Below, piece by piece: positions 7,229 through 14,834 of a stretch of DNA of 14,834 nt. The notes below the pieces were generated by a model. The model was not told the DNA's origin. It searched no databases and saw nothing but the letters and a program-made list of their open reading frames with translations. How positions within the stretch are numbered: position 1 is the stretch's first letter; each line of letters starts with the position of its first letter. A program made the translations under genes and the position numbers. Source of the stretch: Clostridia bacterium (lineage in GTDB: Bacteria; Bacillota; Clostridia; UBA1381); the NCBI GenBank assembly GCA_017521775.1, contig JAFXBO010000091.1, positions 1-14,834 on the forward strand, in the 5' to 3' direction.

Positions 7229-7969
7229 TTACAAAACACTCTGCAAAAACTGCTTTGTTTTTGGACTTTGAGGGTTTTTGAATATCTCGTCAGGAGTTCC
7301 TTCCTCCTCGATTTGTCCGTCATACATAAATATAACTCTGTCTGCAACCTCTCTTGCAAATCCCATTTCGTGAGTTACGACCACCATTGTCATACCCTCT
7401 TTTGCAAGCTTTTTCATAACATCCAATACCTCTCCGACCATTTCTGGGTCAAGCGCAGATGTAGGCTCATCAAAAAGCATAACCTCAGGGTTCATACAAA
7501 GAGCCCTGACAATCGCAACTCTCTGCTTTTGTCCACCTGATAATTGTGACGGATATGCATTTTTTCTGTCGGCAAGATTAACTCTTTCCAACAAGTCCAT
7601 AGCATTTTTTTCTGCATCTTCCTTTGACATCTTCAAAAGCTTCATAGGAGCAATTGTCATATTTTTTAGTACTGTCATATGAGGGAAAAGATTAAAATGC
7701 TGGAACACCATACCCATTTTCTGACGGTGGATATTGATATCTACCTTTGGGTCTGTTATATCTGTTCCATTGAACATAACCTTACCGCTTGTTGCAGTTT
7801 CCAAAAGGTTTAAGGAGCGAAGAAAGGTTGATTTTCCCGAGCCTGAGGGTCCGATTATAACAACCACTTCACCTTTTTTAATTTGGGCAGTAACATTTTC
7901 AAGGGCGTGGATTTTATCAGAGTAGAATTTACAGAGATTTTTCGTTTCAATAATTACATTATCGTTCAT
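7229..7969 (-). CDS. Polar amino-acid ABC transporter, ATP-binding protein
   Basis: Cytoplasmic ATPase (246 residues) of the GlnQ/HisP type that powers import. All motifs are present: Walker [10 protein letters not shown] (40-48), Q-loop Gln90, signature LSGGQKQR (143-150), Walker B VMLFDEP (163-169), D-loop SALD (171-174) and switch His200 (VVTHEMGFA). The start overlaps the permease stop by 11 nt, with AAGGAGA upstream inside the permease gene, indicating translational coupling. The amino-acid substrate cannot be read from this subunit. Confidence 0.95.
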   Translation of the reverse strand: MNDNVIIETKNLCKFYSDKIHALENVTAQIKKGEVVVIIGPSGSGKSTFLRSLNLLETATSGKVMFNGTDITDPKVDINIHRQKMGMVFQHFNLFPHMTVLKNMTIAPMKLLKMSKEDAEKNAMDLLERVNLADRKNAYPSQLSGGQKQRVAIVRALCMNPEVMLFDEPTSALDPEMVGEVLDVMKKLAKEGMTMVVVTHEMGFAREVADRVIFMYDGQIEEEGTPDEIFKNPQSPKTKQFLQSVL

Positions 7970-8678
7970 TTTTTCTCAATCTCCTTTCTACCTTACCAAC
8001 CACATAAGTCAAAAACATAACAATTACAAGATATATTATTGCAACTGCAAACAAAGGCATATATGCTGAGAATGTTCTTCCTCTTATGATATCTCCACCC
8101 TTTGTTAAGTCCATTATTCCAACATAACCTGCTATTGATGTTTCCTTGATAAGAGCAATAAACTCATTCAAAAGTGTAGGCAAAACTGTTTTAAAAACCT
8201 GCGGGATTATGACATAAGCCATTGTTTGTATGTAATTAAAACCAAGGGAACGGCTTGCTTCAAACTGTCCCTGATCAATTGACATAATTCCGCCTCTTAG
8301 GATTTCAGCAACATATGCACCTGAATTGATACCAAATGCAATTGCCGCGACCATAATTCCGTTGTTTGACGAAACAAAAATTATGAAATATGCAATCATA
8401 AGCTGAACAACAACAGGTGTTCCTCTTATAACAGTTAAATAAACTTTGCATAAAGCATTAACTGTCCAGAAGAAAATATATGCAACAATGTTTTTCTTTT
8501 TAACATCTTCTGCAGTCTTGTCAAAGGTTGAGCGAATCATTGAAACAATAATACCAATAACAATACCGATTAAAAGAGCAAAAATGGTAATTATCAAAGT
8601 ATTTTTAAGTCCATTGGTCAGATATTTCCAACGCGAATCCTCGACAAAATTCAAAATGAACTGTTTTTTAAAATCCAA
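7959..8678 (-). CDS. Polar amino-acid ABC transporter, permease protein
   Basis: Membrane subunit (239 residues) of the HisM/GlnP permease family. Several hydrophobic segments are visible (for example about 24-46, 66-115 and 207-227). The cytoplasmic EAA loop that docks the ATPase is present at [22 protein letters not shown]. Only one permease gene is present, so the channel is probably a homodimer. The start codon is TTG (8676-8678), preceded by AGGGAGA; the nearby ATG is out of frame. A strong hairpin separates it from the binding-protein gene. Confidence 0.93.
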   Translation of the reverse strand: MDFKKQFILNFVEDSRWKYLTNGLKNTLIITIFALLIGIVIGIIVSMIRSTFDKTAEDVKKKNIVAYIFFWTVNALCKVYLTVIRGTPVVVQLMIAYFIIFVSSNNGIMVAAIAFGINSGAYVAEILRGGIMSIDQGQFEASRSLGFNYIQTMAYVIIPQVFKTVLPTLLNEFIALIKETSIAGYVGIMDLTKGGDIIRGRTFSAYMPLFAVAIIYLVIVMFLTYVVGKVERRLRKNER

Positions 8679-8704
8679 AAAATCATCTCCCTGTAGGCAA
8701 AAAT

Positions 8705-8732
8705 AAAACGGCAGTGATTTCGCTGCCGTTTT
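8705..8732 (-). terminator. Intercistronic hairpin between binding-protein and permease genes
   Basis: AAAACGGCAG pairs with CTGCCGTTTT and the stem extends by G-C and a wobble pair to a 4-nt loop. On the minus strand a TTTTATTTT tail follows. It has the form of an intrinsic terminator placed after the first gene of the ABC operon. Partial read-through would give more binding protein than membrane and ATPase subunits; it may also protect the upstream mRNA from 3' decay. Confidence 0.8.
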
Positions 8733-8746
8733 AATTCTTTTAATTA

Positions 8747-9481
8747 TTATTCAGCACTGATATATTTATCAATAATTGTTTGAACTGTGCCGTCTGCAAT
8801 AAGTTCTTCCAAAGCAGCGTTAACTTTTTCCAAAAGCTCTGTGTTTTCCTTAGCTACGCAGATTGCATAATCTTCAACTGCATAGTCTGTGTCAAGAATT
8901 GCAAGACCTTCGTTAGCTGCAACGAATGATTTTGCAGGTTGGTTATCAATGATAACGCAATCAACCTTACCTGCTACCAATGCAGCAACAGCGTCTGTAC
9001 CCTTGTTATAAGGAGAAACCATATCATCGCCAAATTCGTCAGCTGCATAGATATGACCTGTTGTATCCTGTTGAACACCAATCTTCTTGCCTGCAAGGTC
9101 ATCTAATGACTTAATAGCAGAACCTTCAGGAACGATGATTGACTGGATACCTGTTGCATAAGAAGCTGTGAAGTTAACACTTTCTTTTCTTTCGTCTGTA
9201 ACAGTTAAGCCTGCCATACCCATATCATATTTGCCTGATTGAACACCTGCGATGATTGAACCGAACTCTGTATCAACGATTTCAAGCTCCATACCGATTT
9301 TTTCAGCAATCTTTGCAGCGATTTCAGCGTCAATACCAACGATTGTTTCATTTTCATAGAATTCATAAGGTGGGAAAGTTGCATTTGTTGCCATTGTTAG
9401 CTTGTCATCAGCTTTTTCTCCACAAGCAGCCATTGATAATGCCATTGACATAGCTGCGATTAAACATAAAACTTTTTTCAT
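8747..9481 (-). CDS. Polar amino-acid ABC transporter, substrate-binding lipoprotein
   Basis: Extracellular solute-binding protein of the bacterial family 3 type, 244 residues. The signal peptide ends in a lipobox (SMAAC, with Cys20 as lipidated residue), so it should be tethered to the outer face of the membrane. Family landmarks: NATFPPYEF near the mature N-terminus, VGIDAEIAAKIAEKIG, then GMAGLTVTDERKESVNFT (ligand carboxylate contact region) and GKVDCVIIDNQPA. An in-frame ATG 15 nt upstream has no suitable ribosome binding site. The chosen ATG at 9479-9481 follows GGAGGT (9489-9494) by 7 nt. First gene of the operon; the substrate is not determined. Confidence 0.94.
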   Translation of the reverse strand: MKKVLCLIAAMSMALSMAACGEKADDKLTMATNATFPPYEFYENETIVGIDAEIAAKIAEKIGMELEIVDTEFGSIIAGVQSGKYDMGMAGLTVTDERKESVNFTASYATGIQSIIVPEGSAIKSLDDLAGKKIGVQQDTTGHIYAADEFGDDMVSPYNKGTDAVAALVAGKVDCVIIDNQPAKSFVAANEGLAILDTDYAVEDYAICVAKENTELLEKVNAALEELIADGTVQTIIDKYISAE

Positions 9482-9520
9482 AGTATTTACCTCCAAAAAT
9501 ATAAAAGTTATTATGCTACC

Positions 9521-9549
9521 ATTTTAAACCTTTTTTATTGGTTTGTCAA
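9521..9549 (-). promoter_or_regulatory. Promoter of the ABC transporter operon
   Basis: On the minus strand: perfect -35 TTGACA (9544-9549), 17-bp spacer, -10 TAAAAT (9521-9526). Predicted start is near 9514, leaving a leader of about 33 nt. No operator-like inverted repeat stands out beside it. Confidence 0.85.
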
Positions 9550-9600
9550 CTGTTTTTTTATAATTATGCGAATATGTTTATAAATATAAATAAAATTCTA

Positions 9601-9629
9601 TTGAAATTGCCATAAAAAAGTGATACAAT
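9601..9629 (+). promoter_or_regulatory. Promoter of the NusG domain II-like gene
   Basis: TTGAAA (9601-9606), 17-bp spacer, TACAAT (9624-9629) with TGA immediately before it (extended -10). Predicted start is near 9636, about 25 nt before the ATG. It lies back-to-back with the ABC operon promoter, with about 50 bp between the two -35 elements. Confidence 0.75.
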
Positions 9630-9660
9630 ATAGAAAATTATTAATATTTTATGGTGATTT

Positions 9661-10005
9661 ATGAAAAAACGGGATTTTTTACTGATTATTAGTATTATAC
9701 TTATATCGGCAGTTCTTTTTTTCGTGCGTGAAAGTTTTATAGAGACCGGAGAAACTGTGCTTATTTATGTTGATAATAAGCTTTATAAAACCGTTTCCCT
9801 GTCCGAATCTTGCGAAATTGATGTGGGTACTAATACAATTGTTATTGAAAACGGGTATGCATATATGAAAAATGCAACCTGTCCTGATAAAATCTGCGTC
9901 AATACAGGCAAAATCAATGACAATTCAAGAGATATTATCTGTCTTCCGAATAAGGTTATGGTAAAGATAACAAAAAAAAGTACACTCGATGCCGTATCAG
10001 GCTAA
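9661..10005 (+). CDS. NusG domain II-containing membrane-anchored protein
   Basis: 114-residue protein with one N-terminal membrane anchor (about 6-22) and an external beta-rich domain. That domain resembles the NusG_II (DUF1312) family: VLIYVDNKLYKTVSL, then the hallmark ATCPDKICVNTGKI (72-85) and IICLPNKVMVKI (92-103), with Cys74, Cys79 and Cys94. The name is structural and does not imply transcription elongation activity; the function is unknown. Many Clostridia encode it beside a small Gx-type or thiamine-biosynthesis-related membrane protein, but no such partner is seen here. GGTGA stands just before the ATG. The 3' end overlaps the convergent acetyltransferase gene by 4 nt. Confidence 0.85.
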   Translation: MKKRDFLLIISIILISAVLFFVRESFIETGETVLIYVDNKLYKTVSLSESCEIDVGTNTIVIENGYAYMKNATCPDKICVNTGKINDNSRDIICLPNKVMVKITKKSTLDAVSG

Positions 10006-10012
10006 TCGAGTG
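9983..10012 (-). terminator. Terminator of the ung-acetyltransferase unit, embedded in coding sequence
   Basis: CACTCGAT (9983-9990) pairs with ATCGAGTG (10005-10012); an inner GCC/GGC stem (9991-9993/10000-10002) extends it. On the minus strand the hairpin is followed by GTAC and a run of eight T (9972-9979), typical of an intrinsic terminator. The T-run complements AAA codons of the NusG-like gene, and both stop codons lie within the hairpin. There is no T-run on the plus strand. Confidence 0.8.
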
Positions 10013-10664
10013 CAATATTAAAATATGAATTTTTGAATTTTTCAGGGTAAATCATTGAAAAAAGTCTTTTTCCTACGGGTTTTTTATCCCCCAGACATTC
10101 AATAATCCTGTCTTTTGAAAGCATTGAAATTTCTGTGCTTTCTTTATTTTTATAAAATTTTGCATCGTATAAAGATGAAATTTTTATAAGCTGTTCTTCG
10201 TTCCATTTTATATAATTTGTGCCATTAAAATATTTATCTCTTAATTCTATATATTCCTTTACAGAAATCTCTTCATCATTATCTGTTTTTTTACATTCGG
10301 CAATATATGAATTATCAAAAAAGCCAAGCTTTCGGTAATACTCAAAAAGTCCCTTATCTGCTGGTACAAGAATACAAAAATCTTCGCTGTTCACCTTAGC
10401 AAAGTCTATCAATTCTTTTCCTATTCCCTGTCCTCTTTTTTCTTTAGAAACTGCAACTGCATAAATATATCTGCCGTTTTTGTTATTTAAAGAAACAGGT
10501 AACAGCGACATAATTCCATCAATCCGACCGTCATTTTCCGACACAACCGAGTATTCCCCAAAAAGTGAGAGAAATTTTTCAATATATTCAAAGCTATCGC
10601 CAAAGGCACTGTTCCAGATTTTTATAATACCGCTATAATCAGAAACGCTTGCAAATCTAATCAT
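10002..10664 (-). CDS. GNAT family N-acetyltransferase
   Basis: 220-residue protein. Residues 1 to about 130 form a GNAT domain: the acetyl-CoA pyrophosphate-binding motif RGQGIG (77-82) follows strand YIYAVAVSKEK, and YYRKLGFFDNS marks the C-terminal end of the fold. The last about 90 residues form an extension with no motif I recognise (begins around KEYIELRDKYF). The substrate is unknown. An in-frame ATG 36 nt upstream lies inside ung without a binding site. The ATG at 10662-10664 follows AGAGGAT (10671-10677) by 6 nt and is chosen. It lies 14 nt after the ung stop, so co-transcription is likely. Confidence 0.86.
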   Translation of the reverse strand: MIRFASVSDYSGIIKIWNSAFGDSFEYIEKFLSLFGEYSVVSENDGRIDGIMSLLPVSLNNKNGRYIYAVAVSKEKRGQGIGKELIDFAKVNSEDFCILVPADKGLFEYYRKLGFFDNSYIAECKKTDNDEEISVKEYIELRDKYFNGTNYIKWNEEQLIKISSLYDAKFYKNKESTEISMLSKDRIIECLGDKKPVGKRLFSMIYPEKFKNSYFNIALD

Positions 10665-10678
10665 TTTTTTATCCTCTT

Positions 10679-11353
10679 TTAAACATTTTCTATCTGCCAA
10701 TCAATTTCTGCACTTCCCATTTGTTTTAACAGCTCGTTTGTTTTTTTGAAGTGTCCACAACCGAAAAATCCTCTTGATGCTGAAAGTGGGCTTGGGTGAG
10801 CTGCCGATAAAACAAAATGATTTGGGTTTTTAATTAACTGCGCCTTTTCCCTTGCGTTATTTCCCCAAAGCAGGAAAATTACAGGCTCATTTCTTTCATT
10901 AAGCTTTTCTATCACTGTATTGGTAAAAATCTCCCAGCCCTTGCCTCTATGAGAATTTGCCAAACCATCGCGAACTGTCAGGGCAGAATTTAATAATAAC
11001 ACTCCCTGATGCGCCCATTTTTCAAGATACCCGTTATTGGGAATATAAAATCCCAATTCATTTTTGAGTTCTTTATACATATTTAAAAGCGATGGTGGAA
11101 TTTTTACCCCTGTTTTAACAGAAAAAGCAAGTCCGTGTGCCTGACCCGGCTCGTGATATGGGTCCTGACCCAAAATGACTGCCTTTGTATCCTTATAGGA
11201 TGTCCATTTTAATGCATTGAAAATATCATACATATCGGGATGGATTGTATGATTTTTGTATTCAGATTTTAAAAATTCTCTTAATTTTAAATAGTAATCT
11301 TTTTTGAATTCGTCTTTTAAGATTTCATCCCAGTCGTTTCCAAATAATACCAT
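10679..11353 (-). CDS. ung: Uracil-DNA glycosylase (family 1)
   Basis: Removes uracil from DNA as the first step of base-excision repair. 224 residues, normal length. Catalytic Asp64 lies in [18 protein letters not shown], the uracil-contact Asn122 in [12 protein letters not shown], and the leucine loop [17 protein letters not shown] (186-202) carries the catalytic His186; all are intact. The start is supported by AAGGAGA (11359-11365). It sits just after the rpoC terminator, with little room for a promoter of its own (11354-11390). Confidence 0.97.
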   Translation of the reverse strand: MVLFGNDWDEILKDEFKKDYYLKLREFLKSEYKNHTIHPDMYDIFNALKWTSYKDTKAVILGQDPYHEPGQAHGLAFSVKTGVKIPPSLLNMYKELKNELGFYIPNNGYLEKWAHQGVLLLNSALTVRDGLANSHRGKGWEIFTNTVIEKLNERNEPVIFLLWGNNAREKAQLIKNPNHFVLSAAHPSPLSASRGFFGCGHFKKTNELLKQMGSAEIDWQIENV

Positions 11354-11390
11354 ATTTTTCTCCTTTTTGGTAAACCACTTTTTAAAAACA

Positions 11391-11415
11391 GGGAATTTGC
11401 TTTTTGCAAATTCCC
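11391..11415 (-). terminator. Terminator after rpoC
   Basis: Perfect 10-bp stem GGGAATTTGC / GCAAATTCCC with a 5-nt loop. On the minus strand it is followed by TGTTTTTAAAAAG. It starts 8 nt after the rpoC stop. The T-run is short, so some read-through into ung is plausible. Confidence 0.85.
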
Positions 11416-11423
11416 CGTTATTT

Positions 11424-14400
11424 TTATATCTCTTCTACCTCGCATCCATCAACAGTTATGTTAATGTCCTTATACATCGGCATACCTGTTCCGGCAGGAA
11501 TAAGCTTACCAATAATAACATTTTCTTTTAGTCCCAATAATGGGTCAACTTTACCCTTGATAGCTGCTTCTGTCAATACCTTTGTTGTTTCCTGGAATGA
11601 CGCTGCAGACAGGAATGAATCTGTTGCAAGAGAAGCCTTTGTGATACCCAATAATACAGGGGTATAGGTAGCGTGTTCTCCACCACCGTTTTCATCAACC
11701 TTCTTATTAGCATCAGTAAGCTCGAAAATATCTATCATTGAGCCGATTAACAAATCTGTAGCTCCTGCAGTTTCGACTCTTACCTTTCTAAGCATTTGTC
11801 TTGTGATAATTTCAACGTGCTTATCGTTAATATCAACACCCTGCATACGATAGGTCTTCTGAACTTCACAGGTAATATAGCTTTGAACTGCCTGAGGACC
11901 ATTAATTCTCAAGATATCGTTAGGATAAATTGAACCGTGAGTTAATGGTTGGCCCTTCTTAACCTCTTCACCGTCAGCAACCTTGATTGTTGAATCGTAA
12001 GGGATAACATAAGTTCTTGTATCACCGATTTCATCGTTTGTTACAATAACTTCACGCTTACGGGTATTTTCAGTATTTAGAGTAACCTTACCTTCGATTT
12101 CGGAAATGATTGCAAGACCCTTTGGTCTTCTTGCTTCAAACAATTCCTCCACACGAGGAAGACCCTGTGTAACGTCGGCACCACCAGCGACACCACCGGC
12201 GTGGAAAGTTCTCATTGTCAGCTGTGTACCAGGTTCACCGATAGACTGAGCTGCAATAATACCAACTGCTTCACCGATATTGACAATTCCACCTGTTGCA
12301 AGGTTAGCACCGTAACACTTAGCACAAACACCAACTCTTGACTTACAAGTGAGTACGCTTCTGATATGAACTTCTGTAGCTCCACTTGCGATAATCTTGT
12401 CTGCACAAGCCTCATCAATCAATGAGCTTCCATCTGCTCTTGCAACTACCTCTCCGTTTTCATCTACAACATCACTCATAAGAATTCTGCCGATAATTCT
12501 GTCACGAAGTGGCTCGATAATTTCCTTACCATTTTCAGTTATAGCTGAAACCCAGTGTCCCTCTGTGTCACCACAGTCGTTCTCACGAACGATAACATCC
12601 TGAGCAACGTCAACAAGACGACGAGTAAGATAACCTGAGTCGGCTGTTCTTAGCGCTGTATCTGTAAGACCTTTTCTTGCACCGTGAGATGAAATGAAGT
12701 ATTCAAGTACATTCAAACCTTCACGGAAGTTAGCTCTGATTGGAATTTCAACTGCTCTACCCTGAGTATCTGCCATAAGACCACGCATACCTGCAAGCTG
12801 TCTTATCTGGTTAACGCTACCACGGGCACCTGAATCAGCCATCATAAAGATTGGATTGAACTGGTCCATATGCGCCATCATATCTTCAGTAACCTTATCT
12901 GTTGTTGCACCCCAGATTTTGATTACTTCATTATATCTTTCTTCGTCTGTCAACAAACCTCTTCTGAACTTTTTAACAACACCGTCAATCTGCTTCTGAG
13001 CTTCTTCTAAAAGTGCATATTTATTTTCAGAAATCTCGATATCTGAAACTGATACAGTGATTGCACCCTTTGTTGAGTACTTATATCCTGTTTCCTTGAT
13101 TAAGTCAAGCATTTCTGCTGCTTTACTTGTGCCATGGACATGAATACATCTGTCAATTATCTTACCAAGCTGTTTCTTCTTAACAACCTCGTTTATTTCA
13201 AGGTCACAAACAGTTTCAGGATTTTTTCTGTCAACAAATCCGAGATTTTGAGGAATGTTTTCATTAAAGATAATTCTTCCGACAGTTGCATCAACTATCT
13301 TTTCATAATGATTTCCTCTTATATCCTTTGTTACAACAACCTTAATCGGTGTATGAAGACCAAGCATATTGTTTGCATATGCAAGCAAGGCTTCATCAGG
13401 ACAGGTGTAGGTGTGAGGTCTCCACTCATCAGGATTGGTGTCACCATAATTTTTTCCACCCATTTCATCGTCCTTAACGATTGTAAGATAGTAGCTTCCC
13501 AAAATCATATCCTGTGTAGGAACTGTTACAGGAGCACCGTCTTGTGGTTTTAACAGGTTGTTTGCAGAAAGCATCAAAAATCTTGCTTCTGCCTGAGCCT
13601 CAGGTGACAAAGGTACATGGACAGCCATCTGGTCACCGTCGAAGTCGGCATTATACGCTGTACATACCAATGGGTGAAGCTTTAGAGCTCTTCCCTCAAC
13701 AAGCTTTGGCTCGAACGCTTGGATACCAAGTCTGTGAAGTGTAGGCGCACGGTTTAGAAGTACTGGATGTTCCTTTATAACATCCTCCAAAACTCCCCAA
13801 ACCTCAGGCTTAACTCTTTCGACCATTCTCTTTGCACTCTTAATATTTGGTGCAAGATTTCTTGCAACCAATTCTTTCATTACGAATGGCTTAAACAACT
13901 CGATTGCCATTTCCTTTGGCAAACCACACTGATAAATCTTCATTTCAGGGCCAACAACGATAACTGAACGGCCTGAATAGTCAACACGCTTTCCTAATAA
14001 GTTCTGACGGAAACGTCCCTGCTTACCCTTTAACAAGTCTGAAAGTGATTTCAATGCTCTGTTTCCAGGACCTGTTACAGTTCTTCCGCGACGGCCGTTA
14101 TTGATAAGTGCGTCAACTGCCTCCTGAAGCATTCTCTTTTCGTTTCTGATAATCAAATCAGGCGCACCAAGCTCCAAGAGTCTCTTTAATCTGTTATTTC
14201 TGTTGATAACTCTTCTATAAAGGTCATTTAAGTCTGATGTTGCAAATCTTCCACCATCCAACTGTACCATAGGTCTTAAATCAGGCGGGATTACAGGAAC
14301 AACCTCCAAAATCATCCATTCAGGACGGTTGCCTGAAAGTCTGAATGCCTCAACAACCTCAAGTCTTTTAACAATTCTTGTTTTCTTCTGACCTTGTGCT

Positions 14401-14834
14401 CCGTCCAATTCTTCCTTTAATTCCTTTGAAAGAGCCTCAAGGTCGATTTTCTTTAATAGCTCAAGAATTGCCTCTGCACCCATACCTGCAGAGAATTTGT
14501 TTCCATACTTTTCGTATGCTTCACGATATTCTTTTTCGTTTAATATCTGATTATCCAAAAGGTTTGATGAACCCTTATCGGTTACGATATAGGTAGCAAA
14601 ATACAATACCTTTTCCAAAAGTCTTGGTGATATATCAAGGATTAAACCAAGCGCTGACGGAACACCCTTAAAGTACCAGATGTGAGATACCGGTGTTGCA
14701 AGCTCGATGTGTCCCATTCGCTCACGTCTTACCTTTGATTTTGTTATTTCAACGCCACAGCGTTCACACACAATACCCTTGTGTCTGATTTTCTTATATT
14801 TTCCGCAGTGACATTCCCAGTCCTTTGTTGGTCC
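11424..14834 (-). CDS. rpoC: DNA-directed RNA polymerase subunit beta' (5'-truncated)
   Basis: Largest subunit of RNA polymerase, which carries the catalytic magnesium. The frame is open to the window edge; 1136 residues are visible and only a short N-terminal part (roughly 50-60 residues) lies outside. Seen in order: the N-terminal zinc ribbon CHCG...CERC just inside the edge, the clamp region ([19 protein letters not shown]), the double-psi barrel with NADFDGDQM (bases 13632-13652 encode NADFDGD), the second zinc site (a Cys in RENDCGD plus [11 protein letters not shown]), and the bridge/trigger region ending [16 protein letters not shown]. The C-terminus ends shortly after [18 protein letters not shown], as in other Firmicutes. 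No insertion or frameshift is apparent. rpoB is presumably upstream beyond the window. The usual downstream rpsL/rpsG cluster is not present. Confidence 0.99.
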   Translation of the reverse strand, partial: GPTKDWECHCGKYKKIRHKGIVCERCGVEITKSKVRRERMGHIELATPVSHIWYFKGVPSALGLILDISPRLLEKVLYFATYIVTDKGSSNLLDNQILNEKEYREAYEKYGNKFSAGMGAEAILELLKKIDLEALSKELKEELDGAQGQKKTRIVKRLEVVEAFRLSGNRPEWMILEVVPVIPPDLRPMVQLDGGRFATSDLNDLYRRVINRNNRLKRLLELGAPDLIIRNEKRMLQEAVDALINNGRRGRTVTGPGNRALKSLSDLLKGKQGRFRQNLLGKRVDYSGRSVIVVGPEMKIYQCGLPKEMAIELFKPFVMKELVARNLAPNIKSAKRMVERVKPEVWGVLEDVIKEHPVLLNRAPTLHRLGIQAFEPKLVEGRALKLHPLVCTAYNADFDGDQMAVHVPLSPEAQAEARFLMLSANNLLKPQDGAPVTVPTQDMILGSYYLTIVKDDEMGGKNYGDTNPDEWRPHTYTCPDEALLAYANNMLGLHTPIKVVVTKDIRGNHYEKIVDATVGRIIFNENIPQNLGFVDRKNPETVCDLEINEVVKKKQLGKIIDRCIHVHGTSKAAEMLDLIKETGYKYSTKGAITVSVSDIEISENKYALLEEAQKQIDGVVKKFRRGLLTDEERYNEVIKIWGATTDKVTEDMMAHMDQFNPIFMMADSGARGSVNQIRQLAGMRGLMADTQGRAVEIPIRANFREGLNVLEYFISSHGARKGLTDTALRTADSGYLTRRLVDVAQDVIVRENDCGDTEGHWVSAITENGKEIIEPLRDRIIGRILMSDVVDENGEVVARADGSSLIDEACADKIIASGATEVHIRSVLTCKSRVGVCAKCYGANLATGGIVNIGEAVGIIAAQSIGEPGTQLTMRTFHAGGVAGGADVTQGLPRVEELFEARRPKGLAIISEIEGKVTLNTENTRKREVIVTNDEIGDTRTYVIPYDSTIKVADGEEVKKGQPLTHGSIYPNDILRINGPQAVQSYITCEVQKTYRMQGVDINDKHVEIITRQMLRKVRVETAGATDLLIGSMIDIFELTDANKKVDENGGGEHATYTPVLLGITKASLATDSFLSAASFQETTKVLTEAAIKGKVDPLLGLKENVIIGKLIPAGTGMPMYKDINITVDGCEVEEI

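Noticed and set aside
7162..7359. Minus-strand open frame running past the end of the ABC ATPase gene
   Set aside because: It is a shifted frame of the ATPase 3' end and runs through the operon terminator.
13134..13553. 139-codon open frame on the plus strand inside rpoC
   Set aside because: Antisense to conserved RpoC sequence; the composition looks like reverse-frame noise, and no promoter or ribosome binding site is seen.

Overview
The window is AT-rich and carries spo0A next to spoIVB, plus Firmicutes-type Rel, YaaA, RecF and RpoC. This points to an endospore-forming (or spore-lineage) member of the Clostridia. The species cannot be told from the sequence alone. Both ends cut through genes: rel at the left and rpoC at the right. 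All identifiable genes belong to known families, and I see no mobile element, CRISPR array, rRNA or tRNA.

Left block (1-4869, + strand). A tightly packed run reads rel (5'-truncated), yaaA, recF, an rlmD-type rRNA uracil methyltransferase and a TraX-family membrane protein. Gaps are 13, 0, -4 and 15 nt, so it is very likely one transcript. It combines stringent-response control, recombination repair and ribosome modification. It ends at a perfect 22-nt palindromic terminator (4879-4900) shared with the convergent spo0A.

Sporulation block (4951-7079, - strand). spoIVB (intramembrane-protease signalling peptidase) lies upstream of spo0A (master regulator of sporulation), the order known from Bacillus and Clostridia. 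A terminator separates them. spo0A has its own strong vegetative-type promoter, two 0A-box-like sites exactly 10 bp apart upstream, and a structured leader.

Transport block (7229-9481, - strand). A polar amino-acid ABC importer reads binding lipoprotein, permease, ATPase. It has a near-consensus promoter, a strong hairpin between the first two genes that probably sets stoichiometry, and a terminator after the third. A small membrane-anchored NusG domain II-like protein (9661-10005, +) is transcribed divergently from its own promoter.

Right block (10002-14834, - strand). rpoC (3'-terminal part), a terminator, then ung and a GNAT acetyltransferase. The last gene converges on the NusG-like gene with overlapping stop codons; a terminator hairpin is built into both 3' ends. 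The usual Firmicutes neighbours of rpoC (ribosomal protein genes) and of recF (dnaA, dnaN, gyrB) are absent here, so both ancestral clusters appear to have been broken up in this lineage.
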